DNA of 14,494 nucleotides from JAPLKX01 sp035530195 (GCA_035530195.1 DATKVG010000117.1:1-14494), one strand, 5' to 3'. Positions 7,642-13,839 are shown, counted from the stretch's first letter. Program-made: numbers and translations. Notes: generated by a model not told the origin, from the sequence alone.

Positions 7642-9840
7642 TTAGTCGACCGCGGCTGGTAACTGTTTTAGGTCCCAATTGAAGATCCATTCTTTGGTGT
7701 CGCCGGGTTCGGCGGGTCCGATCCATCGTGCGCTGGTTCCGGCGAAATGGCCGGGGAAGTAATCCCACGGTGGGGAGCCAAACCCACCGAGATCGGCGGC
7801 GGGGGCCGGCTGGGGTGTGTCGGAACCGGCGGGGTGGACAGTCCAGTCTTCGGTGCGGGTGGTGTAGATGCGGCCATCGGCCTTGATGGTTCCGATAAGG
7901 CCCGGTTGGAGTTTTCTGGCTTTGATTTTGACTTCGACTTTTCGTGGGCCGGCGGGTTGTGGCTGCTTCGGATAGACAATTGCGAGCGGGGACTCGTGCC
8001 AGCCGTTGTGGGTGTAGACATTCTCGCCGTTGAGGGAGACCTGGATTTCGCCGTCGCATGCGAACCGGAGTTCCATGGGCTCGGTTGGGGGCGGTTCCGG
8101 CTCGGCGTTTGCGGTCAGCTCGGCAAACTGATCCGCGGGCAGTTGCCTGACTTTGAAGACGACGCGGCACCCGCCTTTGGGCTTGTTCATCATGGAGGTC
8201 AGGCGGGAGCGTTGCGCGACGCCGTCGGGGCCGGTGACGATGACGGGTATGATGCTGTTTTCGGGGTGGTCGGCGGCGAGCGTGACTTCGAGGGCGTCTT
8301 CGGAGTCACGCAGGCGGGGATCGAGCCAGGCGTCGGGTAGGCAGTAGAGTTCGCCGCCTGCGAAGATCTGAGCGGCGGCGGATGGATCAGCGGCCGGCGC
8401 GGGAGTTATATGAATCTTGTTGGAAAACTCGATTTGGAGTTCCGCCTTACCGGTTAAGGGAAATGTTATGGTGGGCCAACCCTCCCCGTAGTCAACACGT
8501 TCACCACCAAGCATCATAAACGGCCTGTCGTCTTCGATTGACCAGCCGGGAACGCGCAGATCCAGCGCGACGTGCCTGCTGCTTGAAGTGGTCAAGCTGA
8601 CGGTCCAGGAAGCCGGTGCGGTCCGTTTGACGGCGACGCGCATCCCGTTCACTTCTTTTTCAGCCTCGGCAAGGAAGGTGATGAGTGTTTCAGGCTGGTG
8701 GAAGGGGACGGGTGAGGTAACAACCCCCCAGTTGGCCACGTCGGCCAATAGTTGGGCGCCGTGCATCGAGCAACACCAGTAGGCTTCGGAACCCAGCGCG
8801 ACGATTCTGCCGCCGTTAATCGAAGTATCGCCCGCCTTAACGGGTTTGAACGTGCCGTGGCCAAACCCGCCGGACTCGAATTGGGCGGGCAGGAGATGGT
8901 TGCGCAGAATGCTGTCAGCCGCGTCAAGATACGATTTGTCGCGCGTCGCCACCCAGAGCAGATAATTGACCCTCACCCAGTCGGCTTCGCTGCATCCTTC
9001 GTCACGCGAGTAGGCGAGATCGAAGATTTCAGTGACGCCGCCGGTCGGCAGCAGGTACTTTCTGCGGATCTCGCGGCATCCGTCGACCACGGCTCCGATG
9101 AACTCGTTTGTGCCGGCAAGTCGGTCCAGGTCGAGCATGCCGCGGTACGCCGTGAGACGCCCATGGCTGTGGTGGCCTTTGAACTCCTTGTCGAGCAGCG
9201 ATAGGCCCGAGATGAATCGGGCCTCGTCGAGAAATCTCTGTTCGCCGCTGACCTCGCCCAGCGCGACTAGCCCGTCGATCAACGACGGATAGCAGGTCGT
9301 GAATCCCGATGCCATCAACCCGCCGACGCTTTCAAAATTTTCCCGCTTCCCGTAGTATTGGCGGGTCGAGATCACGTAATCGCCGAGCCGGATCGCCGTT
9401 TCGAGCAGGGCCGGGTCGGGGTCGGATGCGCACCGCTGGGCGAGCGCCAGGAGCATCCGGCCGTTGCCCCAGAGGATGGGCATGTCGCGCTGCTGGTCGA
9501 CCTCGATGGCGAGCGACTGGTCGGCGCCGAAATGACCGTCCGGCTTCTGGCACCCGGGTAGCGCTTGCAGCAACTGGCGGAGCAGCGGTGGGTCGGCATC
9601 GAGCAGGGGCGAAGTGGCGTTCAGCGCGCCGAGCATCCGGCCGGAGATGTCGCCGCTGTACTCGGTGAACCGGCGCGTGAGCTTGAAATTCACGTCGGAC
9701 ATGACGAAATCGAGGTCGCCCAGCGGTGGCGAACACAGCCGCTCATGAGCCAGTTCGATGCGATCGCGCGTCACGCCCAACGGCGTTACGTCGGCCGCAC
9801 CCACAATCAAGTTTGTCAACGCCAGCATGCAGCACACCAT
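7642..9840 (-). CDS. secreted GH127/DUF1680-like glycoside hydrolase (732 aa)
   Basis: Predicted exported glycosidase related to the beta-L-arabinofuranosidase family GH127 (DUF1680). Residues about 1-16 are a signal peptide ending AA. About 25-400 is an alpha/alpha-barrel region with PDGHFGAD, ILWGNGRML and YYGKRENF; the later part (about 400-732) looks like beta domains with many short strands. The GH127 metal/nucleophile pattern is present: E281-x-C283 (in DEGCSEADW) and the pair C356-C357 (in EAYWCC), matching the Glu, Cys and Cys-Cys zinc site described for GH127; E271 in the TGGVTE stretch is a possible acid/base. Start ATG 9840 is set by AAGGAGGG on the minus strand 7 bases upstream; the frame opens earlier at 9912. 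It heads an operon with the propeller gene. Actual substrate is unknown and the sequence looks far from the characterised enzymes. Confidence 0.8.
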   Translation of the reverse strand: MVCCMLALTNLIVGAADVTPLGVTRDRIELAHERLCSPPLGDLDFVMSDVNFKLTRRFTEYSGDISGRMLGALNATSPLLDADPPLLRQLLQALPGCQKPDGHFGADQSLAIEVDQQRDMPILWGNGRMLLALAQRCASDPDPALLETAIRLGDYVISTRQYYGKRENFESVGGLMASGFTTCYPSLIDGLVALGEVSGEQRFLDEARFISGLSLLDKEFKGHHSHGRLTAYRGMLDLDRLAGTNEFIGAVVDGCREIRRKYLLPTGGVTEIFDLAYSRDEGCSEADWVRVNYLLWVATRDKSYLDAADSILRNHLLPAQFESGGFGHGTFKPVKAGDTSINGGRIVALGSEAYWCCSMHGAQLLADVANWGVVTSPVPFHQPETLITFLAEAEKEVNGMRVAVKRTAPASWTVSLTTSSSRHVALDLRVPGWSIEDDRPFMMLGGERVDYGEGWPTITFPLTGKAELQIEFSNKIHITPAPAADPSAAAQIFAGGELYCLPDAWLDPRLRDSEDALEVTLAADHPENSIIPVIVTGPDGVAQRSRLTSMMNKPKGGCRVVFKVRQLPADQFAELTANAEPEPPPTEPMELRFACDGEIQVSLNGENVYTHNGWHESPLAIVYPKQPQPAGPRKVEVKIKARKLQPGLIGTIKADGRIYTTRTEDWTVHPAGSDTPQPAPAADLGGFGSPPWDYFPGHFAGTSARWIGPAEPGDTKEWIFNWDLKQLPAAVD

Positions 9841-9867
9841 GTCACGGCCCTCCTTTTCCCATCGCAA

Positions 9868-9897
9868 ACTATCGCCCAACCGGGGTGCGCGGGTCAA
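9868..9897 (-). promoter_or_regulatory. candidate promoter for the GH127-like/propeller operon
   Basis: On the minus strand: TTGACC (9892-9897), 18-base spacer, GATAGT (9868-9873). The -35 matches 5/6 and the -10 4/6. The predicted start near 9861 gives a leader of about 20 bases containing the ribosome binding site. The -35 lies just beside the 7-bp repeat array at 9901-9935. Confidence 0.5.
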
Positions 9898-9900
9898 GAG

Positions 9901-9935
9901 GACAAATGACAAATTACAAAGGACAAACGACAGTG
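9901..9935. repeat. 7-bp tandem array, GACAAAT type
   Basis: Five units in register: GACAAAT, GACAAAT, TACAAAG, GACAAAC, GACAGTG. It lies between two divergent genes, bordered on one side by the minus-strand -35 (9892-9897) and on the other by the plus-strand -10 region (9948-9956). Confidence 0.6.
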
Positions 9936-9947
9936 CAGTCTGGGCTG

Positions 9948-9956
9948 TGTTACAAT
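9948..9956 (+). promoter_or_regulatory. extended -10 promoter element for the HAD gene
   Basis: TG-T-TACAAT is a complete extended -10 motif with a 5/6 hexamer. No convincing -35 is seen 16-18 bases upstream, as is usual for extended -10 promoters. The expected transcription start falls at or beside the A of the ATG at 9963. Confidence 0.5.
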
Positions 9957-9962
9957 CGAGCG

Positions 9963-10601
9963 ATGCAGTGTGTGATAAAGAACCCGATAATCATGTTTGA
10001 TTTTGACGGGGTGGTAGCCGATTCGCTGGAGGTGTATTTCGGCGAGTTCACGAGGGCGTGCCACGAGCTTGGGTTTCACCGTCTGAATTCGCGGGAGGCG
10101 TTCTTGCGTCTGTTCGAGGGGAACGTGGTCCGTCAGTTGTTCTGGGCGGGGTTTCCGATGTACCGGATTCGGCGGCTGTTGCGGACGTTTGCGCCGCGGA
10201 TTGCCGAGGCCCAGCGGCGCGTAAGCCCGTTTGCGGAGATGCCGGAGGTGGTGCGGGATCTCGCGGCCGTGTACCCGGTGTACGTGATCACGTCCAACGC
10301 GACGGACACGATTTTGGACTTCCTGCTGCGCCACAACATCTGCGGGATCCGCGATGTGCTCGGATCGGACAAGGAACGCAGCAAGGTGAAGAAAATCAGG
10401 AGCATCATGCGGCGCCATCCCGGCCTCACGCCGTGCTACATCGGCGACACAAAAGGCGACATCCGGGAGGCGCGTCATGCCGGGGCGGTTCCGATCGCGG
10501 TCGCGTGGGGATGGCATACGGTGGCGAAACTGCTCGAAGGCAAGCCGGAACTCGTGGTGGACACGCCGCAGTCGCTGAGGAAAATCTTTCTAAAAGAATA
10601 A
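9963..10601 (+). CDS. HAD-superfamily phosphatase (212 aa)
   Basis: Cytoplasmic hydrolase of the haloacid dehalogenase superfamily, phosphoglycolate-phosphatase-like branch. Motif I is FDFDGVVADS with nucleophile D13 and acid/base D15; the helical cap covers about 25-90; motif II is VITSNA with T110/S111; the motif III lysine is in the SDKERSKVKK segment (137-144); motif IV is IGDTKGDI with D162 and D166. It could act on phosphoglycolate or another small phosphate ester; the substrate cannot be told. The ATG at 9963 is chosen because it begins just before the first strand and directly follows the extended -10; there is no clear ribosome binding site. The ATG at 9993 (MFDFDG) is an alternative that would leave almost nothing before motif I. 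The Dabb-domain gene follows 57 bases downstream on the same strand and may be co-transcribed. Confidence 0.85.
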   Translation: MQCVIKNPIIMFDFDGVVADSLEVYFGEFTRACHELGFHRLNSREAFLRLFEGNVVRQLFWAGFPMYRIRRLLRTFAPRIAEAQRRVSPFAEMPEVVRDLAAVYPVYVITSNATDTILDFLLRHNICGIRDVLGSDKERSKVKKIRSIMRRHPGLTPCYIGDTKGDIREARHAGAVPIAVAWGWHTVAKLLEGKPELVVDTPQSLRKIFLKE

Positions 10602-10637
10602 GACCTATAGGACGTATAGGACCTATAATACTCGTTC
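10602..10637. repeat. 9-bp tandem array, GACCTATAG type
   Basis: GACCTATAG, GACGTATAG and GACCTATAA in exact 9-base register, then the decayed unit TACTCGTTC and a further GGAC. The array begins directly after the HAD stop codon and ends 7 bases before the ribosome binding site of the Dabb gene. The minus-strand relative GGACTTATA-GGACCTATC is at 13681-13716. Confidence 0.8.
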
Positions 10638-10658
10638 GGACAAGAAAGGAGTGCCGCC

Positions 10659-11063
10659 ATGAGAAAACTGACCGCCGTAATACTCGCCGTAACCGTTGCA
10701 ATGACGCTCATAATCGCAAAGGAAACCGTGATGGCACAGGAAAAGGCCGACCAGACTGTCGTGCGCCATGTGGTGCTGTTCAAGTTTAAAGACGCCGCAG
10801 CGCCCGAGCAGATCAAAACCGTCGAGGAGGGGTTTGCCGCGCTGCCCGGCAAAATCAACCAGATCAAAGCGTTCGAGTGGGGCGCCAACGTCAGCCCGGA
10901 GAACCTGTCGCAGGGGTTTACGCATTGTTTCCTGGTAACGTTTGCCAACGAGGCCGGCCGGGACGCGTACATTGTTCATCCGGCGCACAAAGAGTTTGCC
11001 TCGAGCCTCGGGCCGGTGCTGGACAAGGTGCTGGTGGTGGATTACAAGGCGCCGGGGAAATAG
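10659..11063 (+). CDS. exported Dabb-domain (stress-responsive alpha/beta barrel) protein, 134 aa
   Basis: Dabb-family protein, a small dimeric alpha/beta-barrel (ferredoxin-like) fold. Visible family marks are VRHVVLFKFKD at about 35-45, the middle stretch with GANVSPENLSQGFTHCFLVTF at about 75-95 (a glycine-N-x-S turn then a beta strand), YIVHPAHKEF at about 104-113 and the last strand KVLVVDYK near 124-131. Residues 1-26 form a signal peptide with probable cleavage after VMA (AQEK follows), so the protein acts in the periplasm or outside. Start ATG 10659 has AAAGGAG 7 bases upstream. Dabb proteins have no agreed single function; a few plant and bacterial members are enzymes (cyclases), others are stress-linked. 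Secreted versions appear common in PVC-type genomes. A role here is not predictable; the repeat array just before it separates it from the HAD gene. Confidence 0.85.
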   Translation: MRKLTAVILAVTVAMTLIIAKETVMAQEKADQTVVRHVVLFKFKDAAAPEQIKTVEEGFAALPGKINQIKAFEWGANVSPENLSQGFTHCFLVTFANEAGRDAYIVHPAHKEFASSLGPVLDKVLVVDYKAPGK

Positions 11064-11065
11064 TG

Positions 11066-11119
11066 GGACAGTGTGGACACGGTGGACGTTGTGGACATTG
11101 TGGACACTGTAGACAACTG
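11066..11119. repeat. 9-bp tandem array, GGACNNTGT type
   Basis: Six units in perfect 9-base register directly after the Dabb stop codon: GGACAGTGT, GGACACGGT, GGACGTTGT, GGACATTGT, GGACACTGT, AGACAACTG. GGAC and the unit-final T/GT are kept while the middle bases vary. Confidence 0.85.
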
Positions 11120-11192
11120 AATAGTCGGCCGCGAGGAAACAGCGATGGTTTTCTTACGGCCCTTCAGGCCATAGAACTTGGTTTTGTCACTG

Positions 11193-11221
11193 CTGTCCAA
11201 ATTAGGACAGGTTTGGTTTTG
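11193..11221 (+). terminator. weak terminator of the HAD-Dabb transcript
   Basis: CTGTCC (11193-11198), AAATTA loop, GGACAG (11205-11210), then GTTTGGTTTTG. A short 6-bp stem with a T-rich tail in the plus direction, just before the convergent alkaline phosphatase gene ends at 11230. Between the array and this hairpin the sequence holds a second small GGCC-CTTCA-GGCC hairpin and no gene. Confidence 0.45.
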
Positions 11222-11229
11222 TGATTGAT

Positions 11230-12543
11230 TTACTTCCAGAGTTGGTGCAGGGTCTGGCCGAGTTCGGTTGAGTGGAGAAACTTCCCGCGTTTGGGGTCTT
11301 CCGACACCGCTCTTGCCACAATGTCTTCTGCCCCTGCGCCTTTGACGAACAGGGGTACGAGGCTGTTGGTGTGCCCGCCGATGTTCCATTTCATCGCGGG
11401 CACCTGGCCTTTCCCCTTGTTTTCGACGGGCGTCCACTCGCCCTCTTTCGCCGGGCCTGTCAAGTAACCGGTCTCGTGGTCGGCGGTGATGACCAGCAGC
11501 GTGTCGTCCCAGGACGAGTTTTTCTCGACCCATTCCTTGACAACACCGACGGCGTCGCGGAACGCGAGTTGTTCCTCGATGCTCCGACCGGACTGGTTTT
11601 CGTGGCCGGCCCAGTCGATGGCGCCGCCTTCAACCATCAGGAAGAGGCCGTCGGGGTCATTGTCGAGCACGTTAAGCGTCCCCCGGACCATTTCGGCCAG
11701 CGTGGGTACGGTCTCCGTGAAAGGCACTTGAAACGGGTCGGCCTTTTTATCGCCGCCGCGTTTCTGCTGCAACGTGGCTTCCACTTCGGCCAATCCGAGT
11801 ACGCGCTTGGGCGTGTCTCCGGCGCCGAGTGCCTGGAACTGATCGCGCGTTTCGATAAGGGCCCATGGGTCGGGCGTGCCGTCCGCGTCTGCGTCAACGC
11901 CGATCGAGGCTTTTTTGAGTCCGTCCCAGATGGCTTTTCCGCCAACGATCTGGTAGCGCTTGTCGTTCATTTTATCGGCGGGGAGTTTTTTGCCGCTGCT
12001 GTCGTATTCGGGGTGGCCGGTGCCCATGAGGACGTCGATGGGCGTCTCGGCGACCATCTCGCGGCCGATGGCTTCGTAATTGCTGCGTTTCGAGTCGTGG
12101 GCGCTGAATGCCGCGGGCGTGGCGTGGGCGAGCACCACGGTGGTGACAAGGCCCGTTGATTTGCCCTTTTCCTCGGCGGCCTGGTAGATGTGCCGGACCG
12201 GTTTTCCATCGGGATCGACGCCGATCATGGCGTTCTTGGTTTTGACGCCCGTCGAGAGGGCGGTGGCGGACGCCGCGGAATCGGCGGGGCGGACCTTTAC
12301 ATAGGAGAAATCGGACCAGGCTTTGGCGGGGTCGTAGCCGGTGCCGGTGGCCGAATAGGTGCTCATGGCGAGCGGCGTCATCCAATCGAAAAACTTGGCC
12401 TCGCCCCCGTTGTCATAAAATTCGGCGGCTGATTTCTGTTCAAAGCCCCAGCCGTCGCCGATCATCACGATAATGTTCTTTGGCGCGGCAACCGCCGTTC
12501 CGCAAAGCAAGACCAATAATCCGATACACAACAACTTCTTCAT
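11230..12543 (-). CDS. PhoA-type alkaline phosphatase, exported (437 aa)
   Basis: Periplasmic phosphomonoesterase releasing phosphate. Signal peptide 1-20 with cleavage after AVAA. The metal and catalytic pattern is complete: D30 in IGDG, nucleophile S89 in ADSAASATA, E305 and D310/H314 in EGGAIDWAGHEN, D355/H356 in TADHETG and H391 in GGHTN. There is an inserted loop D217-A-D219-A-D221-G-T-P-D225, the acidic spacing of a calcium-binding loop (DxDxDGxxD). Start ATG 12543 is chosen because GGAGG precedes it by 5 bases on the minus strand; a TTG at 12555 would include the binding site itself. The ATG overlaps the TGA of the upstream rlmN-derived mini-ORF (ATGA), so translation is probably coupled. 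No Pho box was identified. Last gene of a three-gene minus-strand unit. Confidence 0.92.
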   Translation of the reverse strand: MKKLLCIGLLVLLCGTAVAAPKNIIVMIGDGWGFEQKSAAEFYDNGGEAKFFDWMTPLAMSTYSATGTGYDPAKAWSDFSYVKVRPADSAASATALSTGVKTKNAMIGVDPDGKPVRHIYQAAEEKGKSTGLVTTVVLAHATPAAFSAHDSKRSNYEAIGREMVAETPIDVLMGTGHPEYDSSGKKLPADKMNDKRYQIVGGKAIWDGLKKASIGVDADADGTPDPWALIETRDQFQALGAGDTPKRVLGLAEVEATLQQKRGGDKKADPFQVPFTETVPTLAEMVRGTLNVLDNDPDGLFLMVEGGAIDWAGHENQSGRSIEEQLAFRDAVGVVKEWVEKNSSWDDTLLVITADHETGYLTGPAKEGEWTPVENKGKGQVPAMKWNIGGHTNSLVPLFVKGAGAEDIVARAVSEDPKRGKFLHSTELGQTLHQLWK

Positions 12544-12887
12544 TTCATCCTCCAAAAGCCAAAACGCATTACGTTGTCGTCGCGCAGCAGGACGTATTCA
12601 AAACTGACCTGGCGGCCCGTTGCCACCGCGTAATCGCGGACGGTCGCCATCAGGGGGCGAAGGCCGTACTTGCGGTTGAGGGGCACGAGTTTCGAGCGTA
12701 GCTCGTCGTTTGCGGCGTGGAGCGTCTCGCGGAGGGACTTTGACACGTCGGTCATGGCGTCGAAATCGCAGATGCGTTTCTGGTACAGCCATCGGAAAAC
12801 CTGCTTGCCCTGGAACGGTTTGATCTCGAGCGCGGCAGCGATTTCATCCGGCATGAGATCGGTGAGCGGGAGGGCGTCTTGCGTCAT
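12540..12887 (-). pseudogene. internally deleted rlmN remnant (115 codons, open frame)
   Basis: Residues 1-56 read as the N-terminal domain of RlmN, the radical-SAM enzyme that methylates A2503 of 23S rRNA and A37 of some tRNAs: PDEIAAALEIKPFQGKQVF and RWLYQKRICDFDAMTDVSKS are the typical helical domain. From residue about 55 the sequence jumps to a late RlmN segment: LHAANDELRSKLVPLNRKYG followed by GRQVSFEYVLL. The whole radical-SAM core with the CxxxCxxC cluster, and the last part after the FEYVLL strand, are missing (RlmN is usually about 350 residues). The frame is open through the junction and ends FGFWRMK. Start ATG 12887 overlaps the stop of the lipoprotein gene (ATGA), with no ribosome binding site; its own TGA overlaps the alkaline phosphatase ATG. 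It cannot be a methyltransferase. It may be a decaying gene kept open by chance, or a short RNA-binding protein; an assembly artefact is also possible. Confidence 0.75.
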
Positions 12888-13747
12888 TGGAGGTAAACGC
12901 CTACGGTGCGCGCGCGCCCCTTGATGTCGAACAGCGACTTGTCGAGTTGGACGTTTGTGGAGATCTTGCGCATCTCGAAGGTGAGGCGGGTTTGCTCGCC
13001 GGGGAACCAGGCGTCGATAAAGGCGGGAAACCGGATGCCGCCCTCGTCGCGGTAATCGTTTTTGGTGGTGACCGCGACAACTTGCCCGTCTTCCATACGC
13101 TCGTTTGTGACAACCACCCACGGCGGCCCCATTACGATGACGCGGCGTCGCGGGGCGTTTCGGGGGCCTATTTCGAGCACGGCGGTTTGTGTTTGCGCGT
13201 CGTAATGCAGCAGGCGGACCTCCCGCCGTTTCAGTTCGTCCCAGTTTTCCGGCAGGAACATTTCGCGGGCGATGTCGGATGGGCTGACGCTGAACGGGAC
13301 GCTGGCAAACTGCTCACCTTCGACCCGGTAGTACGGTTTGTCGCGGCTGGCGGGGAAATCGATGAGGAACTCGCTGCCGACGCACGTGAGCCTGAACATC
13401 TCCATGCCGAGCGCGTTGCGGCCTTTCACGCTGAGGTCGGCGGGCCGGCGGAACGCAATTGCGCCGTCCTTGAAAACTTTTACGGCCTCGAACTCGGGCG
13501 ACTCGAGTTTGAAACTTCCCGCGGCCCGGAAACTCTGGACGGCCTCGTCATTGGTGGCCAGCGCGGCCAGAATGTCGGCGGGGCGGGGCGCGCCAGGCAT
13601 GGAACCTGCAAATTCCACCCGTTCCCCCAGCCGCGCGCAGCCCGCGGCAACAATCAACAGCAGCACCCAGATAAAGGTTCCATGCGTCCGATAGGTCCTA
13701 TAAGTCCTATTCTGGCAAGCGTCTTGGCTTGAAAACGTCTCCGTCAT
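12884..13747 (-). CDS. outer-membrane-type lipoprotein with LolA/LolB-like fold (287 aa)
   Basis: Predicted lipid-anchored protein. Hydrophobic stretch 25-35 ends in the lipobox VAAGC with C37 as the acylated residue. The mature part (RPADILAALATNDEAV, then FKLES, FKDGAIAFRRPADLSVKG, MFRLTCVGSEFLIDFP, QLDKSLFDIKG) has the beta-rich pattern of LolA/LolB-like or DUF4292-like proteins, where a curved sheet binds a lipid; the exact family is not certain. Start ATG 13747 is chosen because GAGAG lies 8 bases upstream and no later start gives a usable signal peptide; the frame is open to 13912. Residues about 13-23 (NRTYRTYRTHG) come from the 9-bp repeat array at 13681-13716, giving an overlong, arginine-rich n-region. 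Its stop overlaps the ATG of the rlmN remnant. It may take part in envelope biogenesis or sense envelope state; this is inferred from fold only. Confidence 0.75.
   Translation of the reverse strand: MTETFSSQDACQNRTYRTYRTHGTFIWVLLLIVAAGCARLGERVEFAGSMPGAPRPADILAALATNDEAVQSFRAAGSFKLESPEFEAVKVFKDGAIAFRRPADLSVKGRNALGMEMFRLTCVGSEFLIDFPASRDKPYYRVEGEQFASVPFSVSPSDIAREMFLPENWDELKRREVRLLHYDAQTQTAVLEIGPRNAPRRRVIVMGPPWVVVTNERMEDGQVVAVTTKNDYRDEGGIRFPAFIDAWFPGEQTRLTFEMRKISTNVQLDKSLFDIKGRARTVGVYLQ
13681..13716. repeat. 9-bp tandem array inside the lipoprotein signal peptide
   Basis: On the plus strand CATGCGTCC, GATAGGTCC, TATAAGTCC, TATTCTGGC in 9-base register; on the minus strand this reads GGACTTATA then GGACCTATC then GGACGCATG, the same type as at 10602-10637. 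Because 9 is a multiple of 3 it translates as R-T-Y-R-T-Y-R-T-H without breaking the frame of the lipoprotein gene. Confidence 0.78.
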
Positions 13748-13757
13748 ATGGTACACT
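13729..13757 (+). promoter_or_regulatory. sigma-70 type promoter of rpmB
   Basis: TTGAAA (13729-13734), 17-base spacer, TACACT (13752-13757). Both hexamers match 4/6 or better with optimal spacing. Predicted start near 13764 gives a 5' leader of about 76 bases. The promoter overlaps the first codons of the divergent lipoprotein gene (ATG at 13747). Confidence 0.65.
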
Positions 13758-13774
13758 CTCGCGGTTGTTTCAAA

Positions 13775-13803
13775 AGTATACCATCGGCCGATGGAGTACG
13801 CCA
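13775..13803 (-). promoter_or_regulatory. possible promoter of the lipoprotein operon
   Basis: On the minus strand TATACT (13775-13780) is a good -10; 17 bases upstream is only TGGCGT (13798-13803), a poor -35. The spacer holds the palindrome CATCGGCCGATG. A weak -35 with a palindrome in the spacer would suit activator- or repressor-controlled transcription. Confidence 0.35.
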
Positions 13804-13819
13804 TCAGCCGATAGAGTAG
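13780..13819. repeat. 20-bp direct repeat with palindromic core in the rpmB leader
   Basis: Two adjacent 20-base units (13780-13799 and 13800-13819) agree at 16 of 20 positions. The first contains the perfect 12-bp palindrome CATCGGCCGATG (13782-13793); the second a decayed form, CATCAGCCGATA. The units fill most of the stretch between the two divergent starts and lie inside the predicted rpmB mRNA leader. Confidence 0.65.
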
Positions 13820-13839
13820 GTGAGATCGAGGAGAGTAGC

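Noticed and set aside
6701..8170. 489-codon minus-strand frame crossing the propeller and GH127-like genes
   Set aside because: Different frame from both real genes, serine/proline/arginine-rich, crosses their real junction.
9726..9962. upstream extension of the HAD gene frame
   Set aside because: It runs through the antisense start of the GH127-like gene, both promoters and the 7-bp array; the HAD domain itself begins at 9963.
11066..11119. GGAC array considered as a CRISPR array
   Set aside because: Units of 9 bases without spacers of 25-40 bases and no cas genes.
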